Positions 47,130 to 55,742 of a stretch of DNA of 56,320 nucleotides are shown here, one piece after another (within the stretch, counting starts at the first letter, position 1; the number at the start of each line of letters is the position of its first letter). Origin of the DNA: Mycobacteriales bacterium (lineage in GTDB: Bacteria; Actinomycetota; Actinomycetes; Mycobacteriales; CADCTP01); the NCBI GenBank assembly GCA_035995165.1, contig DASYKU010000110.1, forward strand, positions 1 to 56,320. Reading direction: 5' to 3'. The translations under genes and the position numbers were made by a program. The notes under the pieces were generated by a model. That model was not told the origin of the DNA, searched no databases, and saw only the letters and a list, made by a program, of their open reading frames with translations.

Positions 47130-49559
47130 TCAGGTGGCGGGGATGAGGGTGTCGGTGGTCGCGGTGTAGTCGGTCTGGTGGACCTGGCCGTCCAGGTCGA
47201 TGCGGGTGCTGCGGTGCCGGAAGGTGCGCCGGGCCGGGTTGTGGATGGCGATGTGGACGTCGCGGGTCGCGACGTCGGTGCCGGCGAACTCCACCCGCAG
47301 CGTGCGGTGGTAGGCGGCGTCCGGGTCCTCGTACTCGAGGTCGATCGCGACGCTGCGGACCGTCGCGGGGTTCCAGGCCGGGACGATGCTGATGTCCAGG
47401 CGTGCGGCGAACGGGTCCACGACCGCGACCCGGGTGGACGTGGTCGTCACCGGGTCGGTCGTGACGACGGAGCCGTCCGGGAGCGTGTGCACGAAGCGGT
47501 ACGTGAACTCCTGATGCGTACGGTCGGGCATCCGGATCCGCCAGGTCTGCACCGGGCTGTCGGCCTTCACCGTCAGCGTCGAGTGCTGCTCCCAGCCGCC
47601 GGGGTCGGCGTACGTCAGCTGCACCTCGGTGAACGAGAGGGAGTCGGGGTCGATGTCGGTGGGCTCGACCGTGACCTCCAGGAAGCCCAGCCGGCGGGAC
47701 GGGTCCAGCTCCAGGGTCCGGTCGTCCGTCTCGCCGCTGAACGTGTACGAGATGTCCTGGGCGTGCCACGGGCCGGACGCCGCGAAGTTGTACTCGACGC
47801 GGTACCGGTAGTCCATGTCCAGGGCGGCGTTCATGAACGGCGTGAACTGCTGGGTGCCGGTGTGCGCCTGGTCGAAGATCAGGTCCGTGGTCTTCGGACC
47901 GCCCGGATCGTCGTCCCGGCCGTAGCTGAGGGCGACGTTGATGCTGACCAGCCCGAGCGCGGCGAAGTCGACGCCGCACTGCACGTCCACGGTGAAGACC
48001 CGGAAGAACGGGTCGTCCAGGTCGACATCCAGGAAGTGGGTCGGGCCGGAGAGGGACCCGGCCAGCTCGCTGAAGAAGCCCTGCGGGGCGTAGACGCGCT
48101 GGACGGCCTCGGAGCGGTCCAGTTCCAGCGAGACGTGCTTCTGCTCGGTCTTGCTGACGTACTTCAGCTTGAACGAGACCAGGGCCGAGCTGCCGCCGGC
48201 CGGAAGGCCGCCGGCTCCGGGCGTGCCCGTCGCGCCGGGCGGACGGACCGGGCCGGCCGGGGGAGTCGCGGTTCCGCCGGGCGGGCGGACCGGGCCGGCC
48301 GGCGGAGTGCCGGTGGCACTGCCGACCTGGCCGCCGCCGAGGGCGCCCGAGACCGCGTTGCCGACCGCGGCACCGACGGCGGTCCCGAGCGGGTTGCCCG
48401 CCGCGCCGGCGGCCGGGATCGCGCCGCCGGGCGGGATGGCGCCGCCGGGCGGGACGGGTCCGCCGGGCGGGATGGCGCCGCCGGGCGGGATCGCGCCGCC
48501 GGGCGGGACGGGTCCGCCGGGCCGTACGGGTCCTCCCGGCGGGACCGGACCTCCGGGCGGGACGGGCCCTCCGGGCGGGACGGGCCCTCCGGGCGGGACG
48601 GGCCCGCCGGGCGGGACGGGCCCGCCGGGCGGGACGGGCCCGCCGGGCGGCGTCGGAGGCCGTACCACCCCGGCGGGCGGCGGCTGCACCAGCGGCGGCC
48701 GGACCACGCCCGGCGCCGCCCCCACGGCCGGCGCCGGCGTCGTCGGCGTCGACCCGGGCGACAGCGACGGCTCGAACCAGTCCTTCAGCAGCTTGTCGCG
48801 GAAGAAGTCCAGGGCCCACTGCTCCTGCGTCGACACCTGGTTGTCCGGTACGAAGTCGGCCACGGTGATCTTGATCGCCCCGGTCTGCTTGAGCCATTCG
48901 AACGCGGCTTCCAGACCCGCCTTCACCCAGTACACCTGGGCTTCCAGGCCCACCGAGAGCTGCTGGTAGCAGACGGCGAGGTCGGCCTCGATCGTGACGT
49001 GCAGGGCCGGCCGCAGCCCGGTGAAGGTGAGCTCGTAGATCACCCCGATCGGCGCGGCGCCCTGCTGGAACGCCTGCTTCAGGATGGTGGCGCCGGTGGT
49101 CGACAGCTTCAGGCTGAACGCGGCCTGGTTGTCGCCGTACAGCGAGGGCACCGACGCGCCGAGGATCTCCTCCACGGCGACGAAGGCACCCGGCGTCGCG
49201 GTGGTGCCCGCGGACCCCTGCACGTTCAGGGCGATGCACTGCACCTCGCCCTGGTCGAACGGGACGGGCGAGAGCACCGGCCGCCCCGGCGCCAGCTGCT
49301 CCAGCTGAGCCTTGATCGACTCCGCCTCGCCGGCGTCCAGCCGCAGGTCGACCTCGAACATGAGGAACCCGCCGCCCCGGCCGCCCTCGTCGACGGCCGC
49401 GTTGCGGAAGGTGATCAGCGTGAACTCCGGCTCGTCGGTGACCGGCCGGTGGGCCAGCCGGACGGGCGCCGGCAGGTACCAGAACAGGTTCTCGTCGGCG
49501 TGGTCGCGGAAGACCGTGACGCCGTCGATCACCAGTGAGCTCGCTCCGAGCTGCAGCAT
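47130..49559 (-). CDS. Unrecognised paralog-family protein with PPGGPV repeat (paralog 1)
   Basis: 809 residues, GAGGGG before ATG 49559. No known domain was recognised. The N-terminal module (1-245) shares with its neighbours a pattern DGVTVFRDHADENLFWYLPA, GGGFLMFEVDLRLD, PSLYGDNQAAFSLKLSTTGA and PIGVIYELTFTGLRPA. A proline-glycine linker follows (~265-375, hexapeptide repeat), then beta-rich repeats starting DLDDPFFRVFTVDV, with recurring strands of the type TYADPGGWEQHSTLTV. No signal peptide or membrane helix is visible. It is the last gene of a four-gene operon. The collagen-like linker suggests a long flexible spacer between two folded parts. Confidence 0.85.
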   Translation of the reverse strand: MLQLGASSLVIDGVTVFRDHADENLFWYLPAPVRLAHRPVTDEPEFTLITFRNAAVDEGGRGGGFLMFEVDLRLDAGEAESIKAQLEQLAPGRPVLSPVPFDQGEVQCIALNVQGSAGTTATPGAFVAVEEILGASVPSLYGDNQAAFSLKLSTTGATILKQAFQQGAAPIGVIYELTFTGLRPALHVTIEADLAVCYQQLSVGLEAQVYWVKAGLEAAFEWLKQTGAIKITVADFVPDNQVSTQEQWALDFFRDKLLKDWFEPSLSPGSTPTTPAPAVGAAPGVVRPPLVQPPPAGVVRPPTPPGGPVPPGGPVPPGGPVPPGGPVPPGGPVPPGGPVPPGGPVRPGGPVPPGGAIPPGGAIPPGGPVPPGGAIPPGGAIPAAGAAGNPLGTAVGAAVGNAVSGALGGGQVGSATGTPPAGPVRPPGGTATPPAGPVRPPGATGTPGAGGLPAGGSSALVSFKLKYVSKTEQKHVSLELDRSEAVQRVYAPQGFFSELAGSLSGPTHFLDVDLDDPFFRVFTVDVQCGVDFAALGLVSINVALSYGRDDDPGGPKTTDLIFDQAHTGTQQFTPFMNAALDMDYRYRVEYNFAASGPWHAQDISYTFSGETDDRTLELDPSRRLGFLEVTVEPTDIDPDSLSFTEVQLTYADPGGWEQHSTLTVKADSPVQTWRIRMPDRTHQEFTYRFVHTLPDGSVVTTDPVTTTSTRVAVVDPFAARLDISIVPAWNPATVRSVAIDLEYEDPDAAYHRTLRVEFAGTDVATRDVHIAIHNPARRTFRHRSTRIDLDGQVHQTDYTATTDTLIPAT
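48418..48651. repeat. Thirteen tandem 18-bp units encoding PPGG(P/A)(V/I)
   Basis: Thirteen consecutive 18-bp units, e.g. GGGCCCGCCGGGCGGGAC, encode the hexapeptide PPGGPV, with PPGGAI and one RPGGPV variant on the minus strand. The units nearest 48651 are almost identical in DNA, whereas those nearest 48418 vary at several positions, as expected of recent expansion at one end by slippage. The tract is a likely site of length variation between strains. Confidence 0.9.
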
Positions 49560-49571
49560 GGCGCAGTCCCC

Positions 49572-51827
49572 TCAGTCGCGCGCGACGGCCAGGTCGGTGG
49601 CCCGCGTCTGCGTCCAGCCCCTGGTCTTCTTCAGGCCGTTGGTGTGGTGGTAGGTCAGCCGGTACCGGTAGGACGGGTCGTCGGTGTAGTCGAGCCCGAA
49701 GGTCTGCGGCGGTCCGCCCGGCACGAACGTGAGCTCGGCCAGCGGGGTCTCCGAGTCCAGCGGCGCGGCCGTCACGACCACGTCCCGCAGGCCGGTGGCG
49801 TCGGCTCCGGCGAGGTCGGCCGAGACCATGACCACGTTGTGCCGCGGCAGGTCGGGCCGGACGATCAGCCGGGTGTCCACTGTGGACGACGGTCCGGCCG
49901 CGACCGAACGGCCGTCGTGGTAGAGGATCGTGGCCTTCCAGGTGACCCGGCGTTCCTGCGGGTCCTGCAGGTCGACGCTGAAGGTCTGGGTGGCGTTCGC
50001 CTGGGTGGTGAACTCCATCGACTGGTCATAGCTGACGCCGTGCGGCGTGTTCTCGTAGTGCAGGTCGACGAACATCCGGTCGATCTGGGTCCAGTCGACC
50101 TGGGGGCTCACCGAGATCGTGCGCTTGGCCGGGAACGGATCGCGGATCCGGATCTCGCCCTCGTCGGTGCTCGTCCAGTCCTGCAGATGGTCCTGGCGGC
50201 CGTCCGCGCCGAGGTAGCGCACGCGGTAGTCGAAGGCGGCGGACGCGCCGGCCATCACGAACTGCACGTAGTTCCAGCCCGGCACGGCGGCGGACAGCTC
50301 GACCGTGGACTGCTGCAGTACGTCGTGCTGCGGGTCCGCGTACCGCAGCGAGACCTCCAGCGAGGACCAGCGGTCCCACGGCACGCCCTCGGTCCGGATC
50401 GGGACCGTCTCCAGCCGGAACAGGTCGTCGGTCCGGACCTCCCAGACCTCGGTGTCGTTCGGCTGCGGCTGGGTGTGCAGGGTCAGCGGGCGCTGCAGGT
50501 CCTCGACCTGGGTCAGGTTCACCGTGAGCGAGACCTGGACCGGCATGTCCATCCGGTCGCCGTCGAGGACCGACGTCCAGTCGACCTCCTTGTCCACGCC
50601 CGGGCCGTCGATCACCACCGACTTCGCCTGGTCGTGGTAGCGGAGCTCGGCGTCCACCGAGGAGATGTGGCCGGTGCCGGTGTCCACTCTGGACAGAACC
50701 CGGACCATGCGCCGCTGGAACCACGGGTCGTCCAGGTCGATGTCGTTGACGAAGGTCGGCGTCCGCGGCAGCCCGGAGGCGGCGATGGTGGCGGCGATCG
50801 CGTTCAGGTGGCCCTGTGGGTAGATCGAGCGCTTGACCGTGACGCGCTCGCTCATCGTGACGTCCAGCCGCTTCTTGTCGATCCGGCTGTAGTGGGTCTG
50901 GTTGTAGTGGAACGAGGGCAGCAGGCCGCCGCCGGTGGCGTGCTGCCGGTTCCAGGTCTCGAGCAGCTCGGTGGCCTTGTCCCAGCCGTCCGGCTGCGGC
51001 TTGGTGGGGTCGATGGTGGCCGTGAAGAACGCGTCGGTGATCATGTCGCGGACCTCGGCCACCGCGCGGTCCCGGCTGGTGATGACCGACTTGGTGTCCT
51101 CGCCCTCCGGCACGAACGTGTCGACCTGCAGGTCGATGACCCGGTCCTCGATGAGCTTGTCGACCGCGTCGGAGATCTCGGTGGAGAAGAACGCCGAGTC
51201 GACGCCGAAGCTCGTGTCCAGCCGGTCCTGCAGCCGGTCCCAGTCGATGTGCAGCCGGACCGAGTACGCCGGGCGCAGGGCGAGGAAGCTCAGCGAGTAC
51301 ACGACGCCGATCGGCGCCAGCTCGCCGTCCAGCGATCGGACCACGAGCACGGACGAGTCCTGGTCCAGCTCGGCCGAGACGGCGGCGCGGTTGGTGCCGT
51401 ACAGGCTCGGCTTGGCCGGGTGCGAGATCTTCACGACGAACCGGGGGGAGCCGTCCGGGGCCGGTGCCGCGGCGGCGTCGTCCTGGGTGCCGAGGATCGT
51501 GAGGTTGACGGTGCCGTCCTCGAGCGGCACCGGCACCAGCCGCGGTACGTCGGTCAGGTGCAGCGCGTTGCGGATCGCCTGCGCGGCGCCGGTGAGCACG
51601 TCCTGGTCGACCCGCAGGTCGACGTCGAAGTTCAGCATCCCGCCGTTGTGGCCGGCGCCGGACTTGAAGCGCAGCAGGGAGAACGCGGGGATCTCCCGGC
51701 CCTGGTCGTCCACCCGGACCGACAGCCGCGGCTGGGCCGGCAGGTAGTACCACTGCAGCGGGTCGGCGTGGTCGGGATAGCAGGTGAGCCCGTCCACCGC
51801 GACGTACGGGGGGTTCAGGTAGAGCAT
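49572..51827 (-). CDS. Unrecognised paralog-family protein (paralog 2)
   Basis: 751 residues, perfect AGGAGG six bases before ATG 51827. The N-terminal module repeats the family pattern: DGLTCYPDHADPLQWYYLPA, QPRLSVRVDD, NGGMLNFDVDLRVDQD, PSLYGTNRAAVSAELDQDSS, APIGVVYSLSFLALRPAYSV. A central region with IDLDDPWFQRRMVRVL opens a series of beta-sandwich-like repeats, each with a strand resembling YNYVQFVMAGASAAFDYRVR and aspartate-rich turns. No signal peptide, membrane helix or catalytic motif is seen. It lacks the PPGGPV linker of paralog 1. Function unknown. Confidence 0.85.
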   Translation of the reverse strand: MLYLNPPYVAVDGLTCYPDHADPLQWYYLPAQPRLSVRVDDQGREIPAFSLLRFKSGAGHNGGMLNFDVDLRVDQDVLTGAAQAIRNALHLTDVPRLVPVPLEDGTVNLTILGTQDDAAAAPAPDGSPRFVVKISHPAKPSLYGTNRAAVSAELDQDSSVLVVRSLDGELAPIGVVYSLSFLALRPAYSVRLHIDWDRLQDRLDTSFGVDSAFFSTEISDAVDKLIEDRVIDLQVDTFVPEGEDTKSVITSRDRAVAEVRDMITDAFFTATIDPTKPQPDGWDKATELLETWNRQHATGGGLLPSFHYNQTHYSRIDKKRLDVTMSERVTVKRSIYPQGHLNAIAATIAASGLPRTPTFVNDIDLDDPWFQRRMVRVLSRVDTGTGHISSVDAELRYHDQAKSVVIDGPGVDKEVDWTSVLDGDRMDMPVQVSLTVNLTQVEDLQRPLTLHTQPQPNDTEVWEVRTDDLFRLETVPIRTEGVPWDRWSSLEVSLRYADPQHDVLQQSTVELSAAVPGWNYVQFVMAGASAAFDYRVRYLGADGRQDHLQDWTSTDEGEIRIRDPFPAKRTISVSPQVDWTQIDRMFVDLHYENTPHGVSYDQSMEFTTQANATQTFSVDLQDPQERRVTWKATILYHDGRSVAAGPSSTVDTRLIVRPDLPRHNVVMVSADLAGADATGLRDVVVTAAPLDSETPLAELTFVPGGPPQTFGLDYTDDPSYRYRLTYHHTNGLKKTRGWTQTRATDLAVARD

Positions 51828-51860
51828 GGTCGACCTCCTGGAGGCGAGCGGTGGCGGGGG

Positions 51861-54005
51861 TCAGACCGGGGGCAGCGGCGGCAGGACGAGCTCGAGGTCG
51901 TCGGTGCTCGCCTCGGCCAGCGGCCGCTGGCTGCCGTCCTTGAGGTAGTACACGGCCGACATCGAGTAGTCGCGCGGCGAGCTCTTGTCCGGCAGCTCGA
52001 CCGTCCACGTCACCGAGGTGCCGTCGCGGAAGAGGAGGTCCTTGTCCTGGCGGGTGTCCGGATCGGTGCCGTACCGCAGGGCCACCCGCACCAGCGCGAC
52101 CTGGCTGAAGTCGATCAGGTCCGGGACCACGGTGACGGCCAGCTTCCGCTCGACGTGCTCGCCGATCGTGATGGTGCCGGTGGTGGCGGTCGTCGGCTCG
52201 ATCGTCTCGACGGTCCCGTCCTGGCGGCGGATGCTCCCGCTGTAGGTCACCGTTCCGGCGGCATGGTCGAGCACCGGGAACGACCAGTCGAGGAACGTGT
52301 TGTCCTTGTCCAGCGCGCCGGAGAAGTGCGTCGAGTAGTCGTTGGGCGCGTCGGTGTAGGTCAGGTCGACCATGATCGACTCGATCTCGGTGCTGAGGTC
52401 GCCCTCGGCGACGACCATCACCTGGCGCAGGTCGTTGAAGGGCGAGTTCACGTAGATCTGGCGGGCGGTCTCGCGCCACGGGGTCGACAGCGTCTTGCCG
52501 TCGGCGGTCCGGTAGTCGATCTTGTACGTCACCGCGTTCGTCCGCGGTTCGAAGATCGCCTTCTCCAGCCGGTGGGTCGGGTGGCCGGAGTCCAGGACGT
52601 ACTGCTCCTCGATGGGGGGCAGCGTCGATGGCGTGTAGCGCACGGTCACCAGGGCGGTGGGGATCTTGGCGAAGTCGATGTTGCCGGCGGTGACGTCGAC
52701 CAGCAGCAGGCCGGTGTCGTCGACGCCGATCGTCAGCTCTTCCAGCTTGCTGGTCCGCGCGGCCACCTCGTACGGCTGGGCGGTGTCCTTGAAGTTGACC
52801 CGGTAGCTGTACCGGTACTCCGGCGGCTTGCCGTCCAGGAAGCAGGAGAACGTGCCGGTGTCGTCGGCCTTGCCGAAGTGGAGGTCCTGGACCACAGGGT
52901 GGTTGCCGTCGAACTCCAGGTGGACGTCGACGCTGTGGATCGGCAGGTTCTCCAGGTCCGCGTTCAGCCGGACGGTCACGTCGAGGGTGCGGAAGAACGG
53001 GTCGTCCAGGTCGATCGTCTGCGCGTAGTCCCCCCACACGATCGGCTTTCCGCCGCCGTCGGTGAGCGAGGTGATGTTCGGCAGGGTGCCCTGCGGGTTG
53101 AAGGGCCAGAGGCTGGCGCTGCTCTCGGTGATCGTGTAGCTGAAGTCGTCGATCTTGATCTTCTTGTAGCTGCGCCGGATGTCCTCGTAGTCCTCGATCA
53201 TCCCGCGGTCGCCGTCGTACTGGCCGAGCTGTTCGAGCATCTTCTTCGCGACCGTCTGCTCCAGCGTGTTCATCAGGCTGGCGCGGATGTTGTCGACGAC
53301 GGTGGTGTTGGTGACGATGCTCGAGGTGATCTCGACCTTCATGACCTCGGACGACCGGATCTTCTCCTGGATCTCCTCGGTCCGCAGGTCGTCACCGCAG
53401 GTGGGGTTGTCGTCGGTGATGTGCTGGACGAACTCGTAGTACTTGTTCGAGTGGAAGCTCGCGGTGCCGCTGATCGGCGGGAGCTTGACCCAGGCGTTCA
53501 TCTCGTAGCTGACCTGGATCACGCCGCCGCTGCCCTGCAGGGCCTGCTCGAAGAAGGTGGCCCCCTCCTGCGAGAGCTCCATCGTGAACGGCGTGATGTT
53601 GTTGCCGAACAGCGACGGGCTCATCGGGTTGGTCACCGACTCGATCAGCATGCCGCCGTCGGAGACGAAGTTCAGCTTGGCCGTGCCCTTGGCCCACTGG
53701 ATGGTGCCCAGCTTGACCTTGGCGCCCGGCCGGGCCCGGCCGGCCTGGGCGGTCAGGTCCGCGATGATCTTCGTACGGACGTCCTCGTCGACCGCGAACT
53801 CCGCGTCGAAGATGATGAAGCCGCCGCCGAACGAGCCGTCCGGACGCTTGCGGGGGCTGCGGAACTTCAGGTACTTGAACACCAGCTTGCCCTGGTTCCA
53901 GCGGAACCGCGGCTGCTCGGGCAGGACGTAGTAGGTCAGCTCGTCCCGGTCGTCGCCGTACACCTGCAGGCCCTGCAGGGTCTGCACCTGGTCGATCTTC
54001 AACAT
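51861..54005 (-). CDS. Unrecognised paralog-family protein (paralog 3)
   Basis: 714 residues, GGGAG before ATG 54005. Family features: LQVYGDDRDELTYYVLPEQP, GGGFIIFDAEFAVDEDVRTK, SPSLFGNNITPFTMELSQEG, and TIDLDDPFFRTLDVTVRLNA at about residue 335. The middle contains a charged helical segment (TEEIQEKIRSSEVMKVEITS) with MKVEITSSIVTNTTVV that neighbours lack. The C-terminal half is tandem beta-rich repeats (ALVTVRYTPSTLPP, SIMVDLTYTDAPNDYST, LVRVALRYGTDPDTR), each of about 95 residues. Spacing to its neighbours is short, so the four genes form one operon. Confidence 0.85.
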   Translation of the reverse strand: MLKIDQVQTLQGLQVYGDDRDELTYYVLPEQPRFRWNQGKLVFKYLKFRSPRKRPDGSFGGGFIIFDAEFAVDEDVRTKIIADLTAQAGRARPGAKVKLGTIQWAKGTAKLNFVSDGGMLIESVTNPMSPSLFGNNITPFTMELSQEGATFFEQALQGSGGVIQVSYEMNAWVKLPPISGTASFHSNKYYEFVQHITDDNPTCGDDLRTEEIQEKIRSSEVMKVEITSSIVTNTTVVDNIRASLMNTLEQTVAKKMLEQLGQYDGDRGMIEDYEDIRRSYKKIKIDDFSYTITESSASLWPFNPQGTLPNITSLTDGGGKPIVWGDYAQTIDLDDPFFRTLDVTVRLNADLENLPIHSVDVHLEFDGNHPVVQDLHFGKADDTGTFSCFLDGKPPEYRYSYRVNFKDTAQPYEVAARTSKLEELTIGVDDTGLLLVDVTAGNIDFAKIPTALVTVRYTPSTLPPIEEQYVLDSGHPTHRLEKAIFEPRTNAVTYKIDYRTADGKTLSTPWRETARQIYVNSPFNDLRQVMVVAEGDLSTEIESIMVDLTYTDAPNDYSTHFSGALDKDNTFLDWSFPVLDHAAGTVTYSGSIRRQDGTVETIEPTTATTGTITIGEHVERKLAVTVVPDLIDFSQVALVRVALRYGTDPDTRQDKDLLFRDGTSVTWTVELPDKSSPRDYSMSAVYYLKDGSQRPLAEASTDDLELVLPPLPPV

Positions 54006-54021
54006 GACGGTCTCCCCGTGG

Positions 54022-55452
54022 TCAGAGCTGGACGGTGGCGATGGTGGAGCGGACGGAGGACTGGACCCCGGGTACGCCGCCCGGGGTCACCAGCAGGCTG
54101 AGCAGGAGCTGGCCGGCCAGCTCCGGACCGCGGCTGACCACGAACCAGCTGGCCTGCCAGGTGTCCGGGCCGAACCGGACGGTCCGGCGGTCCGGCGAGC
54201 CGCGGTCCTCGGGCTGGTAGAAGACGTCGGCGTCGACGGCGGTCGCGCCGGCCTCGTGCAGGTGGGTGGCGTCGACGGTGACCTGGGTCAGGCCGAGGTC
54301 GGCGGGGGAGAGGTGCCAGGGGCCGCGCCCCCGGGGCAGGGTCGCGCTGTACGCGGGACCGGCCGCGTACCGGGTGGTGACGGCCAGCGAGTCGCCGTCG
54401 GGGACGGACACCGGGTCGCTGAACGGGGCGGCCAGGACCGCGCTCCCGCCCGCGGTGGCGACCTCGACCCGGGCCAGCGGCGCGTCCTGGGCCGCGAAGC
54501 CGAGGGCGACCGGCACCTGGGCCGCGGGCCCGTCGGGCGGCCCGGGGTCCGCAGCGCCTCCCGCCACCAGCACGTGCGCCGAGGGGGAGCCGCGCAGCCA
54601 CTGGCCGACGTCGGCCGTCCGGACCAGCGGCTGGTGGTGCGGGCGGTGCGCGGTCGCAGCCGCCGTCACCACCGTCGTGCCGTCCGTCCCGATCGGCGGT
54701 CCGGGCGGCGGTGCCGTCATGCCGATGGCGGACGGCCCGGCCGGTGGTGCGGCCGAGGCGATGGCCGCGAGCAGGCGCTGGGACGCGTTCCGGTCGGCCT
54801 CGGCCGCCAGGTCCGCCTCCTCGGCGTCCGGCCCGTCCGGTCCGGGCCCGGGGGCGGCCGACCGGGTGCGCTCGATCAGGCCCGCGGCGACCAGCGCCTC
54901 GATCCGGCCCACCAGCGCGTCGGTGTCCGCGCCGGGCAGGTCCTGCGCCCAGGGCCCGAGCTCCGCGGCCAGCACGGTGGTCGCGCTGCGGCCGCGGGTC
55001 AGCGTGGCCTGGACCTCGATCTGGAGCAGACCGGGCTCGCCGACGCAGGCGCGCCGCACCAGCTCCAGGTGCTCGCTCACGTCGACGGAGAACAGGGCCG
55101 TGTACGGCGGCGTGCCCGACGAGCCGACCCGGGCCAGCTCGATGCGCTCACCCCGGACGGGCATCAGGACGAGCGCGACGGAGGAGACGATGAACGCGTC
55201 CGGGCTGACCGCGAAGTCCGCGGGCGTCCGTTTCAGCGACGCCGCGACCCGGTCGCGGATCGCCGCCAGCTCCGGCTCCGCCGGCCACCAGCGCACGCCG
55301 AGGGTGAGCAGTCCCGTCCGGTCGGAGACGTAGAGCATCGCGGCCGGGACGCCGTCGGCGTTCGTCTCGGGACCGGGGTCGGCGGGGACGATCCGGATCG
55401 CGGCCGGGACGCCGTCGTCCACCTCGTACGTGACGGTTGCGGGCCGGGTCAT
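54022..55452 (-). CDS. Unrecognised protein, divergent member or partner of the paralog family
   Basis: 476 residues, first gene of the operon. It lacks the YYLPxxPRL opening but shows fainter echoes of the family pattern (ELAAIRDRVAASL; GTPPYTALFSVDVSEHLELV; LLQIEVQATLTRGRS). A proline/glycine-rich stretch (GMTAPPPGPPIGTDGTTV) divides it at about residue 250. The C-terminal half has a single beta-rich repeat resembling those of paralogs 1-3 (VTVDATHLHEAGATAVDADV). No known domain, signal peptide or membrane helix was recognised. It could set the operon's first product, e.g. an end piece of an assembly (speculative). Confidence 0.75.
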   Translation of the reverse strand: MTRPATVTYEVDDGVPAAIRIVPADPGPETNADGVPAAMLYVSDRTGLLTLGVRWWPAEPELAAIRDRVAASLKRTPADFAVSPDAFIVSSVALVLMPVRGERIELARVGSSGTPPYTALFSVDVSEHLELVRRACVGEPGLLQIEVQATLTRGRSATTVLAAELGPWAQDLPGADTDALVGRIEALVAAGLIERTRSAAPGPGPDGPDAEEADLAAEADRNASQRLLAAIASAAPPAGPSAIGMTAPPPGPPIGTDGTTVVTAAATAHRPHHQPLVRTADVGQWLRGSPSAHVLVAGGAADPGPPDGPAAQVPVALGFAAQDAPLARVEVATAGGSAVLAAPFSDPVSVPDGDSLAVTTRYAAGPAYSATLPRGRGPWHLSPADLGLTQVTVDATHLHEAGATAVDADVFYQPEDRGSPDRRTVRFGPDTWQASWFVVSRGPELAGQLLLSLLVTPGGVPGVQSSVRSTIATVQL

Positions 55453-55742
55453 GGCCTCGTCGACTCACTCATGGGCGGGTTGCCTCCGGATCGGCCGAGC
55501 GGGATGCGACTCCCCATGTAGAGCGGCGCCGGCCGTCCCAGATACCGAAGTGCGAGCAGAACCTGCACCGGACCGCGATGTATCTCAGCGGGTCACCCGC
55601 GCTCTTGTACTCGAACGGCGCACCGGACCGGTGCGGCCACGGCAGCGGGCCGACAGCCCTGCTGCACAAGGGAATTCGACGACGGGCGCCGGCGACGCGC
55701 GTGCGGCACCGCAGATCGGGATCGCTCACGGGGGAGGCAGGA
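55453..55742. other. Divergent intergenic region of the paralog locus
   Basis: 290 bp between the minus-strand operon (start 55452) and the plus-strand paralog (start 55743). It must hold the promoters for both. I see no open frame with coding character, no copy of the site A-F palindrome and no tRNA-like fold. Confidence 0.5.

Noticed and set aside
48418-48651. CRISPR-like or other array of repeats
   Set aside because: Units are contiguous without spacers, 18 bp long, in frame and encode PPGGPV, so this is a coding repeat.
49644-54101. Plus-strand 1485-residue frame over the paralog array
   Set aside because: Long antisense frame caused by high GC. It is Val/Arg/Asp-rich without repeats or motifs, whereas the minus strand has conserved modules, ribosome sites and paralogy.
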